Shown here: one piece after another, positions 27,529 to 36,092 of the stretch
Layout of the letters: the number at the start of each line of letters is the position of its first letter
How positions within the stretch are numbered: position 1 is the first letter of the stretch
Source of the DNA: Paenibacillus glycinis
GTDB taxonomy: Bacteria; Bacillota; Bacilli; Paenibacillales; Paenibacillaceae
Assembly (NCBI RefSeq): GCF_009909185.1
Contig: NZ_JAAAMV010000026.1
Location: 62,001 to 126,000, forward strand
Direction of reading: 5' to 3'
DNA: 64,000 nt
Notes under the pieces: model-generated
What the model was told of the DNA's origin: nothing
What the model saw: only the letters and a program-made list of their open reading frames with translations
The model's database searches: none
Position numbers and translations under genes: made by a program

Positions 27529-28836
27529 TTGACTAAATCGATGGTTTTTCCTCACCGGGGCATGGTGAGCGGCGTGGTGCGGGTACCTCCATCCAAGTAC
27601 CATCTGCATCGCGCGTTGATTTTCGGATCGCTGGCCGACGGGGAGACGCTGATCCACGGGAAGTCGAACGCGCTTCACATCAAGGATACGCTTCATTCCT
27701 TGCAGGACTTCGGCATCTCCGTCAAGCAGACGGACGACGGTTACGCGGTAAGGGGCGGACCCTATAAACCGCGAAACGGCAAAATCCGGGTGGGCAGCTC
27801 GGGATCGACGCTGCAGTTCATGCTCGGGCTCGGAAGCTTGGCCCAAGGGAAGCCGCCTACGTACGACGGGCACAAGGCGCTTCGTGAGAGACCCATCGGT
27901 CCGCTGCTGGAGGCGCTGGGTTCCTTCGGCATCCAGTGGCAGGCGAACCAATACAAAATGCCGGTCACGATCCAACCCGGGAGACCCCGAGGCGGGCTCG
28001 TTCAAATTCCGGGCACGCTCAGCCAATGGATCTCGGGCCTGCTCATCGTCGCGCCGTTCGCCGCGAAGGATACGACGATCGAGGCGCTCCCGCCCCATAA
28101 CGAGCTGACCTACGTCGGCTTGACGATCCAGATGATGCGGCAATTCGGCATCGAGATCGAGGAAGATCCGAGCGGGACCAAATGGCGGGTGCCCGCCGGC
28201 CAAGCCTACCGCCCGACGGAAATCACGATCGAGCCGGACCTGTCGTCGTCGGCGTTCCTGCTCGCGTTGTCCGCCATGTATAAGTCGGATATCGTGCTTC
28301 AGGGCATCACGGGGGCGGGAACGCATCCGGAAAACAAGGTGCTTGAAATCATGGAGGACTTCGGGATTCCGATGGCGTACGACAGCGCGAAGCAGGGACT
28401 GCGCATCCGCCACTCGGGCGCGCGGCCGACGAGCGGGCTGGACATCGACATGCGGCATATCCCGGATTTGATTCCGGTGCTCTCCGTCCTGGCCGCGCTC
28501 TCCAGGGGCCGGACGGTGCTGCGCAATATCGGGCCGGGCCGGATGAAGGAATCGAACCGCGTCCGGGCGATGCTGCAGCTGAACAAGATGAACGCCGCCA
28601 TCGCGGAGGACGGGGACGATCTGGTCATCGAAGGGGTAGAGCGGCTCCAGGGCGCCAAGATATCCACGTACAACGACCACCGCGTCCAGATGGCGTTCAC
28701 GCTGGCCGGACTTAGGGCGGCGGAGGGCGTCAGCGAACTGACCTACCCGAACGCCTACCGAATCTCGTACCCCGAGTTTTTCGGCCATTTGGAAGCGCTC
28801 GGGGTGTACGTCCGCGAGCCGGCATTGATTCGTTAA
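27529..28836 (+). CDS. EPSP-synthase-like enzyme, divergent active site
   Basis: 435 aa. TTG at 27529 or ATG at 27541 can start the protein; GGTGGAG lies at 27518-27524. The two-domain EPSP synthase (enolpyruvyl transferase) fold is clear: PPSKYHLHRAL (residues 20-30), GSSGSTLQF, RERPIGPLLEAL, SQWISGLLIVAPF, SSSAFLLA, DMRHIPDLIPVL, MKESNRV and YNDHRVQMAF. By eye against E. coli AroA, the equivalents of K22, R27, R124, Q171, D313, K340, R344, H385 and R386 are kept, but S23 is Tyr, N94 is Ser, R100 is Gln, S169 is Leu and K411 is Ile. It lacks aromatic-pathway neighbours and heads an operon of acyl-CoA enzymes. I infer a shikimate-type substrate but a different reaction, such as the elimination proposed in cyclohexanecarboxyl-CoA synthesis. 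A housekeeping aroA should exist elsewhere in the genome. Confidence 0.75.
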   Translation: MTKSMVFPHRGMVSGVVRVPPSKYHLHRALIFGSLADGETLIHGKSNALHIKDTLHSLQDFGISVKQTDDGYAVRGGPYKPRNGKIRVGSSGSTLQFMLGLGSLAQGKPPTYDGHKALRERPIGPLLEALGSFGIQWQANQYKMPVTIQPGRPRGGLVQIPGTLSQWISGLLIVAPFAAKDTTIEALPPHNELTYVGLTIQMMRQFGIEIEEDPSGTKWRVPAGQAYRPTEITIEPDLSSSAFLLALSAMYKSDIVLQGITGAGTHPENKVLEIMEDFGIPMAYDSAKQGLRIRHSGARPTSGLDIDMRHIPDLIPVLSVLAALSRGRTVLRNIGPGRMKESNRVRAMLQLNKMNAAIAEDGDDLVIEGVERLQGAKISTYNDHRVQMAFTLAGLRAAEGVSELTYPNAYRISYPEFFGHLEALGVYVREPALIR

Positions 28837-28869
28837 GGTTAAGATCCGCTGATTAAAGGAGATTGGTGA

Positions 28870-30462
28870 TTGAGCATGATTTCGGAAAACGCACTCGAAA
28901 ACGACTTTTTGTTTCTGAACCGGCTGGCCCAAGCGGATACCGGGAAAACCGCCGTCATCGATCTGAACGGCGACCGCCCGGTCCTCCTCACCTTCGGCCA
29001 GTTGAGAGAGATCAGCGACCGGGCCGCGCAGGGGCTGATCGACCTCGGCGTGAAAGAAGGCGAGAACGTCGCCTACCTGCTGCCGAACGGCTGGGAATTC
29101 GTCGCGCTCACGCTGGCCGTCTGGAAGGCCGGCGCGGTCGCCTGCCCGATGCTGCCCGCGCTGCGCGAACGGGAAATCCCGTTCATCATGCGCAAGTCCA
29201 AGAGCAAAATCCTGATCATTCCGGAGGAGCATAAGGGCTTCCGCTACGGGGAGTTGATCGCGGGCATTCTCGGCGAGCTGCCGGGGATGCAGTCGCTCGT
29301 CACGATCAAGCCGGGCAGCCCGGCCCGCCTGGCGACCAGCCTCGGCGGACTTGCCGAGCGGGAGCCGGATCGCGCGCGGATCGGCAGCCGACGACCGGGT
29401 CCGTCTTCCGCCGCGCAGCTGCTGTTCACCTCGGGAACGACGGGCGAGCCGAAGGGCGTCGTGCATACGCACGGCACGCTCGGCCATGGGGTCGCCGCGC
29501 ACGTGGAGGCGATGGGGCTGACGGAGGACGACAGAATCTGGATTCCTTCCCCGATGGCGCATCAGACCGGGTTTCTCTACGGCATGTCGCTCGCGTTGTA
29601 CCTTGGGGCGGTCCAAATCTGCCAGGCCGTGTGGAATATCGAGACGGCACGGTCCGCCGTCGAGCGGCACGGGGCCACGTTCGTGCAGGCCGCGATGCCG
29701 TTCCTGGCCGATCTGACCCGCGAAAGCGAGCCGCCGAAAGGGCTCCGGGCTTTCGTCGCCACGGGCGCTCCGGTGCCGCGCAAGCTGGCGCAGGAAGCGG
29801 CGGAGCGGCTCAGCTGCAAAGTCGTCGGCGGATGGGGATCGACGGAGTCGTGCATGATCAGCGTCGGCAGCGTGCACGCCTACGGGGAGTCGTCTTGGAA
29901 CTCGGACGGCCGGGTCATCGCCGGACGCGACATGAAAATCACCGACGAGGAAGGCCGGACGCTGCCGCCGGGCAGGGAAGGACTGTTCAAAGTGAAGACC
30001 CCGGCCATGTTCACGGGGTATTTGGACCATCCGGAATGGTACGAAGCGGCGGTCGACAAGGACGGTTATTTCAATACCGGGGACCTCGCGGTGATCGACG
30101 ACGAGGGCAACCTGCGCTTGACGGGGCGGGTCAAGGACATCATCAACCGCGGCGGGATGAAGGTGCCGGTCGCGGAAGTCGAGAACCTGCTGTACCAGAT
30201 GGAATCGCTGCGGGACGTCGCCGTTGTCGGCATGCCCGACGAGCGGCTGAACGAGCGGATCTGCGTCTATGTCTCGCTCAAGAATCCCGATGCCGCCATC
30301 GAATTGGACGAGCTCACCTCGTTCTTGAAATCGCAGGGCGTCACGAAGATTTATTGGCCGGAGCGGCTGGAGGTCATCCGCGAGATGCCCCGCACGACGA
30401 CGGGCAAGATCCAGAAATACGTTTTGCGGCAAATGATATCGGACAAGCTGATGGTCTATTGA
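28870..30462 (+). CDS. AMP-forming acyl-CoA ligase (cyclic acid-CoA ligase-like)
   Basis: 530 aa. TTG at 28870 is preferred because AAAGGAG ends 8 nt upstream; an ATG two codons later is possible. It is a full ANL-superfamily adenylation enzyme: P-loop-like LLFTSGTTGEPKGVVHTH (about 184-202), A5 region GWGSTES, A7 GYFNTGDLA, hinge GRVKDIINRGGMKV (about 420) and catalytic Lys K513 in TTTGKIQ. It activates a carboxylic acid to its CoA thioester through an acyl-adenylate. The overall look is closest to cyclohexanecarboxylate or medium-chain acyl-CoA ligases, but the substrate cannot be read from sequence. It lies 33 nt after the EPSP-like gene, so it probably loads the cyclic acid made or modified in the pathway. 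Confidence 0.82.
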   Translation: MSMISENALENDFLFLNRLAQADTGKTAVIDLNGDRPVLLTFGQLREISDRAAQGLIDLGVKEGENVAYLLPNGWEFVALTLAVWKAGAVACPMLPALREREIPFIMRKSKSKILIIPEEHKGFRYGELIAGILGELPGMQSLVTIKPGSPARLATSLGGLAEREPDRARIGSRRPGPSSAAQLLFTSGTTGEPKGVVHTHGTLGHGVAAHVEAMGLTEDDRIWIPSPMAHQTGFLYGMSLALYLGAVQICQAVWNIETARSAVERHGATFVQAAMPFLADLTRESEPPKGLRAFVATGAPVPRKLAQEAAERLSCKVVGGWGSTESCMISVGSVHAYGESSWNSDGRVIAGRDMKITDEEGRTLPPGREGLFKVKTPAMFTGYLDHPEWYEAAVDKDGYFNTGDLAVIDDEGNLRLTGRVKDIINRGGMKVPVAEVENLLYQMESLRDVAVVGMPDERLNERICVYVSLKNPDAAIELDELTSFLKSQGVTKIYWPERLEVIREMPRTTTGKIQKYVLRQMISDKLMVY

Positions 30463-30578
30463 CCGGCGCCGGACAAGCCGGGCGAAATCTCTTCCGTCCG
30501 GCGTCCGGCCGCTTGCTTGGGCTTGCGAATCCGATTTGCCGCTTTGAAAGTTTATTAACGTTGGAGAGGTAGGAGCCC

Positions 30579-31712
30579 ATGGAAGAAACCGAGTTTCAGA
30601 GATTGAAAGACGAAGTGGACCGTTACGTGAACGGCCGTCTCCGGGAGCTGTCGGAGCGTATCGAGGAATCCGGGGAATGCGGCCCCGACGTCTGGCAGGA
30701 GCTGCGCGAGCGCGGCTATCTAAGGCTGGCCGCTCCGGTCGAGTACGGCGGGCGGGGGCTGTCGTTCACGCAATATTTGCAGCTGCTCGAGCTGTTCTCG
30801 CAGTCGCACGGTTCGATTCGGATGGTCGTGCACGTCATCAACGGCGTCTGGCGGCCGATCGATTTCCTCGCCAACGAGGTGCAGCGCGAGCGATTCGTGA
30901 AGCCGCTCGTGCGGGGCGAGCTTACCGTCGCGTTCACGTTGACGGAGCCCAACGCGGGCTCCGGCGCCGACATCGAGACGTCCGCGCGCAAGGAAGGCGA
31001 CGAATACGTCCTGAATGGGGAGAAATGGCTGATCACGTTCGGCGACACCGCGGATTACCTGATGCTCTACTGCCGGATGGAAGGCACGCGCGGCTACGAG
31101 GGCACGATGGCGCTGCTCGTCCCGAGAACCGCGCCGGGCGTCGAGATCCGGCTCATGCCGCCGACGCTGGGACTCACGGGCACGGGCCATGCGCATATCC
31201 TGATGAAGGATGCCCGCGTGCCCGCCGCGAATTTGCTGGGGGACGTCGGGCAAGGGCTGGCGAGCGCGCTGAACGGATTTCTCGATCCGAGCCGCGTATG
31301 CGTCGGGATGACCTGCGTCGGCCTCGCGCAGCGCGCGTTCGATCTGGCCGTCATGCGCAGCAACGAGCGGGTGACGTTCGGCAAGCCGCTCAGCCAGCGT
31401 CAGGTCGTGCAGACGTGGATCGCCGAGATGGCCACGGATATCGAAGCCGCGCGCCAGCTCGTCATGCATGCGGGACGGCTGAAGGACGAGGGCGCGCTGA
31501 CGCCGCCGCCGGCCTCGATGGCGAAGCTGTACGCGCTGGAGATGCTGCAGCGCGTCACGGACAAGGCCCAGCAGATCTGGGGCGGGATCGGTTATTTCAA
31601 AGGCTACGAGATCGAACGGATCTACCGCGACGCCCGGGCGCAAAAATTCGAAGAAGGAACGGCGGAGATTCAAAAGGCGGTCATAGCCAAACATATCTTG
31701 GCGGGGAGGTAG
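30579..31712 (+). CDS. Acyl-CoA dehydrogenase family flavoenzyme
   Basis: 377 aa, ATG start with GGAGAGGTAGGAG just upstream. It shows the three-domain acyl-CoA dehydrogenase fold: helical N-domain, FAD/substrate strand motif FTLTEPNAGSGADI (about 122-135), and C-terminal helical domain with QIWGGIGYFKGYEIERIYRDAR. The usual catalytic Glu is kept (E359 in FEEGTAEIQ). Such enzymes introduce, or in some anabolic routes handle, an alpha-beta double bond in a CoA thioester. In the operon its substrate is most likely a ring-bearing acyl-CoA from the ligase. Ordinary beta-oxidation is less likely, as no thiolase, hydratase or electron-transfer flavoprotein gene is nearby. Confidence 0.85.
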   Translation: MEETEFQRLKDEVDRYVNGRLRELSERIEESGECGPDVWQELRERGYLRLAAPVEYGGRGLSFTQYLQLLELFSQSHGSIRMVVHVINGVWRPIDFLANEVQRERFVKPLVRGELTVAFTLTEPNAGSGADIETSARKEGDEYVLNGEKWLITFGDTADYLMLYCRMEGTRGYEGTMALLVPRTAPGVEIRLMPPTLGLTGTGHAHILMKDARVPAANLLGDVGQGLASALNGFLDPSRVCVGMTCVGLAQRAFDLAVMRSNERVTFGKPLSQRQVVQTWIAEMATDIEAARQLVMHAGRLKDEGALTPPPASMAKLYALEMLQRVTDKAQQIWGGIGYFKGYEIERIYRDARAQKFEEGTAEIQKAVIAKHILAGR

Positions 31713-31719
31713 TCGCGGC

Positions 31720-33726
31720 ATGGGATCATCGCTCTTGCTCCAACGGGGAACGATCGGCACGCTCGCGCTGGATCATCGCATCCTCATGGGAGCCATGCAT
31801 CTCGGCATCGAAGGCGACCGCCGGGAGCTGGACCAGCTCGCGGCGTTCTACGAAGAGCGGGTGCGCGGCGGCGCGGCGCTGATCATCACGGGCCATGCGG
31901 CCGTCCTTCCCGAAGGCGGCGGGCACGGCATGTTTTGCCTGACCGTTCCCGACCACCGCGATCAGCTGCGGGAGCTTGCCGGGCGGATCCGGGCGGCGGG
32001 CGGCAAGCTCGCCCTGCAGCTCACCCATACGGGCCGCTACGCCAGAAGCGCCGAGACCGGGCTGACGCCGAAGGCGCCGAGCGCGATCGCTTCGCGGCTG
32101 ACGCGGGAGACGCCGGAGGCGATGACGGCATCCGATATCGCGGACGTGAAGGAAGCGTTCGCGGAAGGCGCGCGCTTCGCCAGGGACGCGGGGTTCCATG
32201 CCATCGAGATCATGGGCTCCGAAGGCTACCTGCTGAACGAATTCATGTCTCCGCTGACCAATGCGCGCGAGGATGAATACGGCGGCACGCTGGACGGCCG
32301 CATCCGGCTGAGCGCGGAGGTCGTCGCCGGCATCCGGGCGCGGGTGGGACGCGAATTTCCCGTCATCTTCCGCATGTCCGGCGAGGATGTCATGGACGGG
32401 AGCACGACGCCGGACGAGACGCTCGCGCTCGCCCGGGCGCTGGAGCAAAGCGGGGCCGATGCCCTCAACGTCGGCATCGGCTGGCATGAATCGCGGCTGC
32501 CGACCGTCGGGGCGACCGTGCCCTCCGGCGCCTTCGCGCATATCGTCGGCGCCGTCCGCGCCGCGGTCGGCATCCCCGTCATCGGGGCGAACCGCCTGCA
32601 TACGCCGGAAGCGGCCGAGCAGGCGCTGGCCCGGGGCGACATGGATTTCGTCGCGCCGGCGCGCCCTTGGCTCGCCGACGCGGCGTTCGCGCGGAAGATC
32701 GCGCAATCCGACCGCGACGGGCTCAATCTGTGCCTGGCCTGCAATCAAGCTTGCCTGGACCATGCGTTCGGCAATCCGCGCAAGGCGGTCGCCTGCTTGG
32801 TGAACCCGCGGACCGGACGGGAAGCGGAGCCGTTCGTACCGTCGGACGCGCCGATCGCCGTTGCCGTCGTCGGCGGCGGCGTCGCCGGGCTGCAGGCGGC
32901 CAAGACGGCCGCGGAACGGGGCCACGCCGTAACGCTGTTCGAGGCGCGCGACCGGCTCGGCGGGCAATTCCTGCTCGCGTCGCGGATTCCGAGCAAGGCC
33001 GTCTTCCGCGAGACGCTGCGCTACTATGCGGTGGCGCTGCAGCGGCTGGGCGTCGCGGTCCGCACCGGCACCGTTCCGTCGGCCGAGGAATTGAAGGCAT
33101 TCGACCGCGTCGTCGTGGCGACCGGCGTGGAGCCTTACGTGCCCGAGCAGCTCGAAGGCGCGGACTTGTCGCTCGTGTGCACGTACGCGGATATATTGTC
33201 CGGCGCCCGTGCGTTCGGGCGCAAGGTCGTCATCGTCGGGGGCGGAGGCATCGGCAGCGACGTCGCGCATTATATGGCCGAGACGGCCGCGCTCGGGCAG
33301 GACGTGAACGCCTTTTTCGCGGAAAGGGGCTATGCTCCCGCTTCGGCGCACGCCGTCCCGTTCGGCATCACGCTCGTGTCGCGATCGGAGAAGGTCGCCA
33401 AGGGCGTCGGCCCGACGACGCGATGGGTGCTGCTCGAGGAACTGAAGCGCAGAGGCGTCGAGGTGCTGAAGGGGTACCGCTGCCGCGCGATTGACGCAGG
33501 CGGCGTCTGGGTGGAGAACGAAGCGGGCGAACGCTTCCTGGAAGCGGACCAGGTCGTCTTGTGCACGGGACAGCGCTCCCGGACGGATTGGGCCGAATGG
33601 CTGCAGGCCGGCGAGGGGGACGCGGAACGGCTTCGTCCGGACGTCGTCGGCGGCGCGAGCGACGCGGCGGAATTGAACGCCGCCCGGGCGATCCGCCAAG
33701 CCTACGAGCTTGCCAAGTCCTTATAA
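31720..33726 (+). CDS. 2,4-dienoyl-CoA reductase-like Fe-S flavoenzyme (Old Yellow Enzyme family)
   Basis: 668 aa, ATG with GGGGAGG 10 nt upstream, 7 nt after the dehydrogenase stop. An N-terminal FMN TIM barrel of the Old Yellow Enzyme family (about 1-330; GYLLNEFMSPLTNAREDEYGG) is followed by the 4Fe-4S cysteines C338, C341, C345 and C359, and then FAD and NAD(P) Rossmann domains (VVGGGVAGLQAAK; VVIVGGGGIGSD). This is the full architecture of FadH-type 2,4-dienoyl-CoA reductase and trimethylamine dehydrogenase relatives: electrons pass from NADPH through FAD and Fe-S to FMN and reduce a conjugated diene. In this operon a cyclohexadienyl-carbonyl-CoA substrate is the attractive inference. 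Confidence 0.88.
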   Translation: MGSSLLLQRGTIGTLALDHRILMGAMHLGIEGDRRELDQLAAFYEERVRGGAALIITGHAAVLPEGGGHGMFCLTVPDHRDQLRELAGRIRAAGGKLALQLTHTGRYARSAETGLTPKAPSAIASRLTRETPEAMTASDIADVKEAFAEGARFARDAGFHAIEIMGSEGYLLNEFMSPLTNAREDEYGGTLDGRIRLSAEVVAGIRARVGREFPVIFRMSGEDVMDGSTTPDETLALARALEQSGADALNVGIGWHESRLPTVGATVPSGAFAHIVGAVRAAVGIPVIGANRLHTPEAAEQALARGDMDFVAPARPWLADAAFARKIAQSDRDGLNLCLACNQACLDHAFGNPRKAVACLVNPRTGREAEPFVPSDAPIAVAVVGGGVAGLQAAKTAAERGHAVTLFEARDRLGGQFLLASRIPSKAVFRETLRYYAVALQRLGVAVRTGTVPSAEELKAFDRVVVATGVEPYVPEQLEGADLSLVCTYADILSGARAFGRKVVIVGGGGIGSDVAHYMAETAALGQDVNAFFAERGYAPASAHAVPFGITLVSRSEKVAKGVGPTTRWVLLEELKRRGVEVLKGYRCRAIDAGGVWVENEAGERFLEADQVVLCTGQRSRTDWAEWLQAGEGDAERLRPDVVGGASDAAELNAARAIRQAYELAKSL

Positions 33727-33757
33727 AAAACGCGTAATTCGAGAGGAAGCGATAGCA

Positions 33758-34540
33758 GTGCCGGAATCGTTCAAGGGAAAAAAAGCGCTCATCACGGGCA
33801 GCTCGCGGGGCATCGGGCAGGCAACCGCCCTCGCGTTCGCGAAGGAAGGCGCGGACGTCGCCATTCATTACCGCAGGGACGAAGAGGCCGCGCTGGCGAC
33901 GGCGGAAGAGGCGAGGAAGTTCGGCGGCCAAGTACTGCTGTGCAAGGCCGAGCTGGAATCGTCGGCCGAGATCGACGCGATGTTCGATACGGTCGCAAGC
34001 GAGTGGGGCGCGCTGGACGTCTTCATGGCGAACGCCGCGGCCACCGCGTTCAAGCCGATCATGGAGACGAAGGACTACCATATCGACCGCACGTACCAAG
34101 TGGTGGTCAAGAGCGTGCTCCACGCGGCGCAGCGCGCGGTGCCGCTCATGGAAGGCCGGCCGGGACGGATCATTACCGTCTCGAGCCTCGGCAGTCTATT
34201 CACGCTGCCGAACTATTCGACGATCGGATCGGCCAAGGCGGCGCTCGAATCGCTGACGCGCTATCTGGCGGCGGAGCTCGGGGCCAAGGGCATCACGTGC
34301 AACGTCATCTCGCCGGGCGTCGTGGAGACGGACTCGGTGAAATTCTACGCCAAGGAGCGCTTCGACGCCTTCAAGCAAAACGTCACGCGCCGCACGCCGC
34401 TCGGCCGGCTTACCCAGCCGGAGGACGTCTCCGGCGTCGCCTTGTTCCTGGCGAGCGAGGCGGCAGGCTTCATTACCGGCCAGATCATCTCCGTCGACGG
34501 CGGCTTGACGCTCGTCTCCTACGATATCGACGGCAATTGA
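33758..34540 (+). CDS. SDR oxidoreductase, enoyl reductase type (FabL/ChcA-like)
   Basis: 260 aa from GTG 33758, chosen because GAGAGG lies upstream and it removes the overlap with the previous gene; an in-frame ATG at 33710 would overlap. The Rossmann motif TGSSRGIGQATA and NAAA are typical of short-chain dehydrogenases. The active site reads NYSTIGSAK, a Tyr-x6-Lys spacing found in FabI/FabL enoyl reductases instead of the ordinary Tyr-x3-Lys. That makes a carbon-carbon double-bond reductase more likely than an alcohol dehydrogenase. The C-terminus (FITGQIISVDGG) is standard. It may be FabL, or the 1-cyclohexenylcarbonyl-CoA reductase of an alicyclic acyl-CoA pathway, as suggested by its operon. 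Confidence 0.82.
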   Translation: MPESFKGKKALITGSSRGIGQATALAFAKEGADVAIHYRRDEEAALATAEEARKFGGQVLLCKAELESSAEIDAMFDTVASEWGALDVFMANAAATAFKPIMETKDYHIDRTYQVVVKSVLHAAQRAVPLMEGRPGRIITVSSLGSLFTLPNYSTIGSAKAALESLTRYLAAELGAKGITCNVISPGVVETDSVKFYAKERFDAFKQNVTRRTPLGRLTQPEDVSGVALFLASEAAGFITGQIISVDGGLTLVSYDIDGN

Positions 34541-34600
34541 GGCCGCGAGTCGGAGCTGATTCTGACTAAGCGATTCCATCCCATCCCGCACCGCATGGCA

Positions 34601-34636
34601 AGCGCCAAGCGCCGGCTCACGCAGCTGGCGCTTTTT
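34601..34636 (+). terminator. Terminator of the five-gene operon
   Basis: AGCGCCA pairs with TGGCGCT around an 18-nt loop, followed by TTTTT. Confidence 0.75.
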
Positions 34637-34830
34637 GCTGCGTTCGTTTGCCTTGGCCGTAATTCCATTATTTGCATAGCTAACAGCAGCATAACATCAG
34701 GAGTTTTACGCAAAATCTCGTTTTTTTTGCCTAAAGAGAAAAAATGAAAATGTAACCGTACCCAATGCCGACAGATCAAAAGATCGCCCAATCGGGAGCC
34801 TTGTTTGTCTGAATTGCAATCAATATCACT

Positions 34831-34843
34831 ATTTGCGGCAAAT
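34831..34843. promoter_or_regulatory. LacI-type operator upstream of sugar operon
   Basis: Perfect inverted repeat ATTTGC-G-GCAAAT. The same 13-mer (opposite strand) overlaps the promoter of the LacI gene at 39420-39432, so both are probably bound by that regulator. Here the site is 26 nt upstream of the -35 box. Confidence 0.7.
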
Positions 34844-34869
34844 TATCAATATTATTTAGCCAAATACGA

Positions 34870-34898
34870 TTGACATTGCCGTAAAATTGCATTACGAT
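34870..34898 (+). promoter_or_regulatory. Sigma-A promoter of sugar transport operon
   Basis: TTGACA at 34870-34875, 17-nt spacer, TACGAT at 34893-34898. The 5' leader to the ATG at 34981 is about 75 nt. Confidence 0.8.
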
Positions 34899-34980
34899 CA
34901 TATCAGGCTTACAGGGTTGTTAACTTAGCTGACATCACACATGCATTGGCGCAAAAAACATGACAACGGAGCGTGCACAA

Positions 34981-36081
34981 ATGGGCAAGATCAGAATGGC
35001 ATTTATTGGCGTCGGCGATATGGGCTCGCATCATTGCATCGGCTTTGACTTATTGAACGAGGTAGAGGTGAGGTACATATGCGATATGAACGGGGCGAAC
35101 GTGGCCCGCACGCTGGCGGAGCTTAAGAACGGCAAGCCGGACGTATACACCGATTACCGCGAGCTGCTGGGCAAAGAAGATCTGGATGCGGTCGTCATCA
35201 GCGTCCCTAACTATAAACACCGGGAAGTGGCGGTCGCTTTTCTGGAGGCGGGCAAGCATGTTTTCCTGGAGAAGCCCGTCGCGCATACGCTGGCGGACTG
35301 CGACGCGATCATCGAAGCGGCGGACAAGCACAAGCGGATCCTGCAGATCGGCCTGGTCTACCGCTACTCGAACCTGTACCGCCGCATGGCGAAGGAAGTG
35401 GAGAACGGACGGATCGGCGACGTCAAGCTGATGTGGTGCAAGGAATTCCGCGATCCCTTTCCGCCGGCGGATTGGTTCTACGACAAGGACAAGTCGGGCG
35501 GCGCCATCGTCGAGAAGGACTGCCATCATTTCGATATCTTCAACTGGATGATCGGGGCGAACCCCGTTCGCGTATTCGCTTCCGGCGGCCAGCATGTCAT
35601 GAAGCAAGGCGAGCAGAATCTCATCACCAATTCGTACAGCCATTATCCGGCGAAAACGATCGCCGACACGTCGATCGTCGATCATGCGTTCATTACCGTC
35701 GATTACGATAACGGGAGCAAGGCGAACCTGGGCTTGTGCATGTACTTGAAGCCGCGGAACCTGATGGGCGAAGGGCTCGAGATCGGCTTGATCGGCGAGA
35801 ACGGCGGACAGATGGTCGCGCGGAACGACAAAGCGATCGATATCGTGGGCGGAGCTGATTTTACCAAGGAGCATCTGGATATGGACGTGACTTCGGACTC
35901 CATCATGGGCGGGCATACCGGCGGGCAGACGCAGCGCATCGATTTCATTGCCTGCATCAAGGAAGGCAAGCAGCCGTTCGCGACGGGGCAGGTCGGGCGG
36001 AACGCCCTGCTGATCGCCCTGGCCGCGGAGAAATCCATCGTGGAAGAGCGGTACGTGTATTTGGATGAGCTATCCGAGTAA
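34981..36081 (+). CDS. Gfo/Idh/MocA family oxidoreductase
   Basis: 366 aa from ATG 34981, chosen because CGGAG lies 9 nt upstream; the ATG at 34960 has no ribosome site. The N-terminal Rossmann fold carries IGVGDMGSHH and the family Lys in LEKPVAHTLAD; the C-terminal alpha/beta domain contains GGAIVEKDCHHFDIFNWM, whose His cluster lines the sugar site. These enzymes oxidise or reduce sugars, inositols or sugar acids with NAD(P). It leads an operon with two sugar ABC permeases and a binding protein (11-nt gap), so it probably handles the imported sugar. The sugar is not identifiable. Confidence 0.87.
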   Translation: MGKIRMAFIGVGDMGSHHCIGFDLLNEVEVRYICDMNGANVARTLAELKNGKPDVYTDYRELLGKEDLDAVVISVPNYKHREVAVAFLEAGKHVFLEKPVAHTLADCDAIIEAADKHKRILQIGLVYRYSNLYRRMAKEVENGRIGDVKLMWCKEFRDPFPPADWFYDKDKSGGAIVEKDCHHFDIFNWMIGANPVRVFASGGQHVMKQGEQNLITNSYSHYPAKTIADTSIVDHAFITVDYDNGSKANLGLCMYLKPRNLMGEGLEIGLIGENGGQMVARNDKAIDIVGGADFTKEHLDMDVTSDSIMGGHTGGQTQRIDFIACIKEGKQPFATGQVGRNALLIALAAEKSIVEERYVYLDELSE

Positions 36082-36092
36082 GGGGTGTCCGG

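Larger units (their letters stand above)
34541..34869 (+). promoter_or_regulatory. Intergenic region between SDR gene and sugar operon
   Basis: The left part holds the terminator of the EPSP-like operon. From about 34660 the sequence becomes strongly AT-rich, with a palindromic operator at 34831-34843 and the sugar-operon promoter just beyond. No coding sequence is seen in it. Confidence 0.7.

Noticed and set aside
27529-28836. Housekeeping aroA
   Set aside because: Key active-site positions differ and no aromatic-pathway genes are nearby, so the gene symbol is withheld.
30423-30434. TTTTGCGGCAAA resembling the LacI-type operator
   Set aside because: It lies inside the last codons of the acyl-CoA ligase (LRQM), with no promoter nearby, and has one mismatch; chance is likely.
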